A stretch of DNA of 13,020 nucleotides from contig PYST01000503.1 of assembly GCA_003049485.1 (NCBI GenBank), positions 1 through 13,020 of the forward strand, in the 5' to 3' direction. The notes beneath the pieces were generated by a model that was given only the letters and a program-made list of their open reading frames with translations, was not told the DNA's origin and made no database searches. Both the position numbers and the translations under genes were made by a program. This DNA is from Ophioceras dolichostomum (lineage: Eukaryota; Ascomycota; Sordariomycetes; Magnaporthales; Ophioceraceae). Below are positions 8,733-13,020 of this stretch, piece after piece (the stretch's first letter is position 1; each line of letters starts with the position of its first letter).

Positions 8733-10025
8733 TGTTGTGTGCTTGGTGCTTGAGGATCAGACTGTGAAATTTCTCGAGCTCCACAGAGCGGCTGTATTGG
8801 TAATAATGGTGCAGTGGTATCAGTGACTTAGTAGCGAGCTTGAGCTGCTTGTTGCCCACGGTAAAGAGGCTTGCAAGCTTTTGCGTCGTGGAAGGTTCGG
8901 CGGAATAGCACCCACCTAGTAAAATCTCACTCCGGCAGCAGAACTGTCTGTCTGTCGAAGCTATATATTAATTATGTCCAAACTCGACGGGCGAGTTAGC
9001 ACCTCATCCTAGTCCCACTTTGTATATAGGTGACTAGGTTGTACCAACGAGCTATTTCTTACCTGATGGATGGCCGATGACGGATGTGCTCTCGCGGCTC
9101 TCTTGGAAGGGAAAAGGGAAAAAAAAGCAATAATACTATGCTCACTCTCACTTTTTCTACTCCTACCTTTCTGCAAATACGACGCAGCAGTACAACGCTA
9201 CGCAGACTTCATTATTCTCCACACATGGCATTGGGCGGACGCCTCGGAGAGTGTTGGTGGCAGAAGGAGTGTCGAGGAGAAACTCAAGGTTTGATCAAGA
9301 TGGGGTGCGTCCAGGCAGAAGAGGGGAGGAGCCTAGCAGGAGGTCGCCGAATAGCACGCAGTCCGGCGACCCTCGTTTCTGTCGGTCGTTTCCCAAAACT
9401 CTGCATAATGGGGTTGACTTTGGACCATTGTCCACGGCTTGCGACTTCTCTCCCAGCGCGGTGCTCGTCCTGGTTACCCTAACTGCCTCAGTATTACTAT
9501 GCTGTGCCTGCCAGTGGGATGCTTGCCCTGCAGCCGTGTGCGTGTAACTTCAATCCAGCTGAGGCAACTGGCAGGTGGCAAGTTCCTTCTGGTTGGTAGG
9601 TGGTGGTAACAGGCAGGCAGAGAGGAACGAATCGAATTGACAGGGAGTCAGTCTAGTTTGGATACGAGTGCGGCCCAGCCATAGTGCTTAGATGAAGAGA
9701 TTAGGTAGGTAGGTACCTAGGGTAGCAGTGCACAGTACATAGCAGCAGCACCCACGTTGTACATAGGTACCTAGGTTGACCGATGACGTGAATACGGCCG
9801 CACTGATTGAAGAAAGGAAAAACCGTCCGGCCAGCATACCAGAACAGCGCATGCCAGCATGCGGGTTTGAGCAGGTTTGAGGCTGATTTGTTCTCCTGCT
9901 TGGTCAGACTCCCGCCTGAACGGGATGCTGGTAGCGAGGGAATCCTGCCGGTTACCTATCCGGAAAAAGTGAAATTGCCAAAGACGACGGCGATGTGGCT
10001 CGTGCTCTCTGGAAGGCAGGCACTT

Positions 10026-10035
10026 TACCTAGGTA
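10026..10035. repeat. TACCTAGGTA palindrome
   Basis: This is an exact copy of the ten-base palindrome also found at 7845-7854 and 8231-8240. Partial relatives (AGGTACCTAGG, CCTATCTAGG, CCTACC runs) occur at other sites between 7.8 and 11.6 kb. Confidence 0.8.
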
Positions 10036-10550
10036 GCGTAGCTACATTGGCAGGTAGCACCGACGAGCCGTGATTTTCGGGGCCCCCCACGCTCTACATG
10101 CTCCAAGCCTAGAATGTTCTCGCCATGAAAAAGATGACAGCTCTTTTGGGACCTACTCTATCTACAGAATTTTGATGTAGCAATGCAGAATGCAGGCCCT
10201 TGCGCTAGGGCGGGGAGGAGTTGTTGAGCGAGTTTGTCGGCCAGCCCCATTCTTGAAGTTACTCCGTACCTTCCTATGAATAGGTAGTACCTCAATCTCT
10301 ATACCGAGAAGCGGCCGCGCTGGTGGCGACGGGATGCAGTGACTGTCTCCAGGACGGTAGCAGAAGTGACCTTGGATGTAGGAAAGCCTGTGGGCTCGAC
10401 CGTCTCCTCTCGTAATGATATGGCCTCATCTCCCACGATCGCCTCGAACTTGAGCGCGAGAAAGTTGCTCATTCTTACAATATACCCACAGGTATGTACC
10501 TACCAGGTACGTACATTAACGCGCTCCAAATGATTGGGTACCTATCTAGG

Positions 10551-10559
10551 TATATAATA
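10551..10559 (+). promoter_or_regulatory. Possible TATA box of gene B
   Basis: TATATAATA lies about 190 bases before the ATG of gene B and upstream of a pyrimidine- and CAG-rich leader. It is only a sequence match. Confidence 0.3.
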
Positions 10560-10639
10560 GGAGCAGGTATCACGAGGCAACCGACGACGTGAAAGCCTCA
10601 TCAGGGCCTCATCACTTGCCCCCCGCCCCTCAGCAGGAT

Positions 10640-10689
10640 AAGCAGCAGCAGCAACAGCAGCCGAAGCAGCCGAAGCAGCCGCAGCAGCA
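10640..10689 (+). repeat. CAG/CCGAAG-rich tract in the gene B leader
   Basis: Repeated AGC, CAG and CCGAAGCAG units lie about 60 bases before the gene B start. In one frame they would encode Gln-rich sequence, but the position fits the 5' UTR and no supported coding frame uses them. Confidence 0.7.
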
Positions 10690-10748
10690 CCCTCTATCAT
10701 CTCTCAAGTTTCTACATTCATCAGCTGTTCCCTCCACCCCAAACCACC

Positions 10749-11407
10749 ATGCGCTTCCAGCTCTCAACCACCGTCGTCGCCGCAGCCGCGGCCGCCAGCA
10801 TGTTCGCCCGTGCTAGCGGGCACTTCGTACTGACGATGCCGACGAGCCTGGGTTTCGACGACGACGCAGAGACGGAGGCCCCCTGCGGCGGCTTCAACCC
10901 GGCTGTGAGGACCAACCAGACCCTCTTCCACGTCAAGGGATCGGCGGTCGCGGTGATCACGACTCATGACGAGGCCGTCTGGGAGTACAACGTTGCGCTC
11001 GCCAGCGACCTCAGCACGTGGATCCCCCTGACCAAGCTGCTCAGCCAGGAAGGTCTGGGTGAGTTCTGTGAGCCGCAGATCCCCGGCCGCAAGAGCTGGG
11101 TCGGACGTAAGGCGGTCCTGCAGGTCGTCCAGCAGGGAGACGAAGGAAACCTGTACCAGGTGAGCAAAAAGCCGGGCGGGGCATTGGCAGCTCCACAGCC
11201 CTTGACACCACCACGTTTTGTTCGTTTATTTTCGAAACGAAGGCCATCATCGATGTTTTTATGTGAGCACCGGCGAGGTACTGATCATGACCACGCACCC
11301 GGTCAAATATGCAGTGCGCCGCCATCAAGTTTGTGCGCGGTGGCCCAGCTGCCACACCGGCGGGATGCGTGAACGACACCTCCATTACCGCCTCTTGGAT
11401 TGTGTAA
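10749..11407 (+). CDS. X325/BIM1-like copper-binding secreted protein B (two exons)
   Basis: Exons are 10749-11159 and 11315-11407; the protein has 167 residues. The start context CAAACCACCATG is good. The signal peptide (residues 1-24, Ala-rich, ending ARASG) stops just before His25; the mature chain begins HFVLTMPTSLGFDDDAETEA. The second conserved His, in VITTH, is mature residue 49. Four Cys occupy the same places as in A and C (PCGG, EFC, QCAA, GCV). Exon 1 ends GNLYQ at a GTGAGC donor; exon 2 starts CAAIKFVRGGPAATPAGCVN and stops after TASWIV. N-glycosylation sequons are NQT and NDT. No GPI tail is present, so it is probably soluble. Where A and C read VGLDAV, B reads VGRKAV, losing an acidic residue. 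Genes B and C are convergent, with 382 bases between them. The role is inferred from the family: extracellular copper binding, with no demonstrated polysaccharide cleavage. Confidence 0.87.
11160..11314 (+). other. Intron of gene B, 155 nt
   Basis: The donor is GTGAGC and the acceptor TGCAG. Phase 0, between Gln and Cys, exactly as in genes A and C. A CTGAT near 11281 could serve as the branch site. Confidence 0.85.
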
Positions 11408-11417
11408 AAAAAAAAAA
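11406..11417 (+). repeat. A12 run at the stop codon of gene B
   Basis: The last two A of the TAA stop begin an uninterrupted run of twelve A. It is part of the 3' UTR. Runs like this are prone to length errors, but the stop codon does not depend on its length. Confidence 0.85.
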
Positions 11418-11546
11418 GAACGCAAAGTCTTAATATTCTGGTGGGGCAGTAGGCCCAAGCCACAGATGTAGTTCAGTTTGATGGTCCCGCGACATGATGG
11501 AGTGCTCGTAGACAGCATTACGAGAGTACGAGAGTTTCCTAGCTAT

Positions 11547-11590
11547 TACCTGCCTACCTGCCTACCTACCTGGGTACCTACCTACCAACC
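11547..11590. repeat. CCTACC/CCTGCC tandem tract
   Basis: Repeated TACCTGCC and CTACCTAC units with an embedded GGGTACC lie in the convergent spacer between genes B and C. The tract is related in sequence to the AGGTA/TACCT tracts elsewhere in the cluster. Confidence 0.75.
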
Positions 11591-11789
11591 CAGTCGCCAG
11601 TGGCCAGGAAGGTACTTAGGTAGACAGAGTGTAATTTGGTAGCTCGTGTCCACCCTGCTCGGGGTAAGACATACAAATCGATATCGTCTGCCGATGCCGC
11701 AACTGATCATCTCTTTGATCTCTCTAAGAGTACTCCCAAGCCTAGAACCCCATCGGCTCCCAGGTGGGCGCCTGCCAGCTATCAACACA

Positions 11790-12764
11790 TCAAAGGAACC
11801 ACAACCCAAACGACGCCAGAGCCACCGCTGTAGCTCCTCCTCCTCCTCCTCCTAGTAGAGATATAAGCCTAAGCAGCGCGTTCTCGCTGCTTAAAGAGCG
11901 CATGCTACCACCAGTGGACGATGACGGCGTCTGGGAGGACCCGGTCGCCGCCGTGTTCCCTCCCCCCGGGGAGGGGGTAGCAGCCCCGCCACCGACAAAA
12001 CTGGCCGACACGCCGGACGAGTTACGGCATGTGTCACGCTGCGGGACGACGGCGGCGCCATCCACGAACTTGATTGCTGCACACTACAATATAACACAAA
12101 CAGAATAAAAGGAACGGAGAGGGAGAGAGTTAGCGAATGTACCGAATATCCTAAGAGCGTAGGGTACGTTTTACCTGAGTACTACTACTACCCCGGCGGT
12201 AGTAGTATCAGCTGTCGAACGAAAGGAGGAAACGAAAAGAAAATCGAAACCCAAACTTACCTGGTAAAGATTCCCGTCCACAGCAGACTGTATAACCTGT
12301 ACAACAGCATCCAGTCCGACCAGTGACGACGTCGACGGGGCCAACGACGGGGCCGGCACGCTCGGCAGGCAAAAGGCGCCCAGCCCCGTCTGGACGATGG
12401 GCGGGACTAGAAACCGGAGGTTGTCGGTCTCGTTCAGCAGGGCAAACCGGATCTCCCAGTGGGCCTCCGGGTGGGTGGAGATGATGCCGATCGGATGGCC
12501 GGCGACGGGCCAGTCGGTCACGGAAGAAGAAGGGCGGCTCTTGATGTCAAAGCCGCCGCACGGCGCCGTGCCCTCCTGCATGTCCGAGTACCCGATCGAC
12601 GGCGGGGTCTGGAGCGTGAAGTGGCTGGAGGCGGGGGCCGGCCCGTGGGCGAGCTGGAGGAGGAGGAGGTGGTGTAGAGGAAGTAGGAGGATACTACTAC
12701 GACGACGACCAAGACTAGGGGGAGACGACGACAGTGCGGAAAGAACAATCCATGGGGAATGCAT
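11790..12764 (-). CDS. X325/BIM1-like copper-binding protein C, GPI-anchored (two exons)
   Basis: Exons are 12764-12261 and 12083-11790; the protein has 265 residues. The signal region is long (47 residues, with the core SILLLPLHHLLLLQLAHG) and ends ASS just before His48; the mature chain begins HFTLQTPPSIGYSDMQEGTA. The second His, in IISTH, is mature residue 51. The four-Cys pattern is PCGG, AFC, QCAA, TCRN. Exon 1 ends GNLYQ at a GTAAGT donor; exon 2 starts CAAIKFVDGAAVVPQRDTCR. Unlike A and B, it continues with a Gly/Ser/Thr-rich linker (SFVGGGAATPSPGGG) and a hydrophobic end (GATAVALASFGLWFL), which together look like a GPI-anchor signal, as known for BIM1. A GCTAAC branch site at 12134-12129, followed by a pyrimidine tract, supports the intron. 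The loop before VGLDAV is a few residues longer than in A and B (VPAPSLAPSTSS). Copper binding is inferred from the family. Confidence 0.88.
11838..11853. repeat. (TCC)n microsatellite coding for poly-Gly
   Basis: About five TCC units on the plus strand correspond on the minus strand to GGA/GGC codons for six Gly in the GPI-signal region of protein C. Length changes here would alter the Gly number without shifting frame. Confidence 0.75.
12084..12260 (-). other. Intron of gene C, 177 nt
   Basis: The donor is GTAAGT, the branch site GCTAAC at 12134-12129, the acceptor TTGTAG. Phase 0 between Gln and Cys, as in the two paralogs. It contains a 10-bp hairpin. Confidence 0.87.
12183..12207. repeat. 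Inverted repeat (10-bp stem, 5-nt loop) in gene C intron
   Basis: TACTACTACC (12183-12192) and GGTAGTAGTA (12198-12207) are perfect reverse complements around CCGGC. The hairpin would lie about 50 nt after the splice donor in the pre-mRNA. Confidence 0.85.
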
Positions 12765-13020
12765 TTTTTTTCAGCGTAGTTCGCTGGTGTGGAGTAGAGG
12801 AAAGCAGTAGAGTAGAGGGAGTGGGTGGAGGTAGATACTATAGGTAGCAGTAGTCGTCCTCTAGCGACTAGGGTTACTAGTAGTTAGCAGCACGTTAGGT
12901 CGGTCACACGCAGCCCGCGAGAAGAATCGGCAGATCTCCACGACGTGTTCTTTAAAAACATCGTGGTTGAGTCCACAGCTTTTGAGTTGGACCTTTTTTT
13001 TTTTCTGGGGGGGGGGGGGG
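12765..13020. other. Upstream region of gene C to window edge
   Basis: This is the promoter side of gene C. An eight-A run precedes its ATG on the minus strand. No coding sequence is recognised. The stretch ends in T11 (12994-13004), CT and G14 (13007-13020). Confidence 0.6.

Larger units (their letters stand above)
8733..10748. other. Divergent intergenic region between X325 genes A and B
   Basis: About 2 kb with no recognisable gene. It must hold the promoters of A (reading left) and B (reading right). AGGTACCTAGG-type tracts lie at 9703-9724 and 9764-9777, an exact TACCTAGGTA at 10026-10035, and AGGTA/TACCT tracts at 10494-10553. No clear copper-response element was found near either start. 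Confidence 0.6.

Noticed and set aside
8322..8753. 143-codon open frame on the plus strand
   Set aside because: It is antisense to exon 1 of gene A, which has signal peptide, His, Cys and splice evidence. GC-rich coding DNA commonly leaves such open complements.
9070..9547. Overlapping plus-strand frames of 74 to 132 codons
   Set aside because: They show no domain, no conserved block and no consistent intron signals; they are treated as random open frames in the A-B spacer.
10589..10816. Gln-rich 75-codon frame before gene B
   Set aside because: The Gln run comes from a CAG tract in the 5' leader, and the frame overlaps exon 1 of gene B out of phase.
11161..11168. TGAGCAAA, the reverse of the Mac1 element, inside gene B
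   Set aside because: It overlaps the GTGAGC splice donor of the gene B intron, so the sequence is explained by splicing.
1..13020. tRNA, rRNA, CRISPR array or transposase
   Set aside because: No T-arm consensus, rRNA block, spaced repeat array or transposase/reverse-transcriptase motif was seen on either strand.

Overview
This window looks like nuclear DNA of a filamentous ascomycete, most likely a Sordariomycete. It has GC-rich coding regions with short GT-AG introns (two with exact GCTAAC branch sites), a DUF3176 membrane protein, LPMO-like X325/BIM1 proteins, and dispersed TACCTAGGTA-type palindromes, which I associate with that class. No bacterial operon structure, rRNA or tRNA was seen. 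All calls come from reading translations; no database search was possible.

Layout. 1-726: the wreck of an MFS transporter of the allantoate-permease (Dal5) type, in which conserved sequence switches reading frame four times. 1403-3643 (+): an intact 746-residue DUF3176 membrane protein with three N-terminal membrane helices, a glycosylated extracellular region and one C-terminal helix. 3644-5417: gene-poor. 5418 to about 6955 (+): an unnamed fungal protein family, apparently multi-exon, broken by at least two frame changes that no consensus intron explains; its tail contains a diverged 151-bp-period duplication. 6959-7403 (-): a small secreted protein with a peptidoglycan-binding-like domain, whose signal peptide and domain lie in different frames.

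7967-12764 is the main feature: three paralogous copper-binding X325/BIM1-like secreted proteins, called here A (-), B (+) and C (-). Each has a signal peptide ending exactly before a His, a second conserved His about 50 residues later, four Cys in the same pattern, and one phase-0 intron at the identical position (Tyr-Gln | Cys-Ala-Ala). The second exons are short, so reading single ORFs truncates all three proteins; the second exons were found by eye. A and B end soon after the last Cys and look soluble. C carries a Ser/Gly-rich tail and a hydrophobic end typical of a GPI anchor. B differs from A and C at a conserved Asp.

The TACCTAGGTA palindromes and related AGGTA/TACCT tracts are concentrated between about 7.8 and 11.6 kb, in the spacers and in the intron of gene A. 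The window ends in poly-T followed by 14 G, which may be a contig edge. The three X325 genes presumably act outside the cell or at the wall in copper handling. The other genes show no clear functional link to them.
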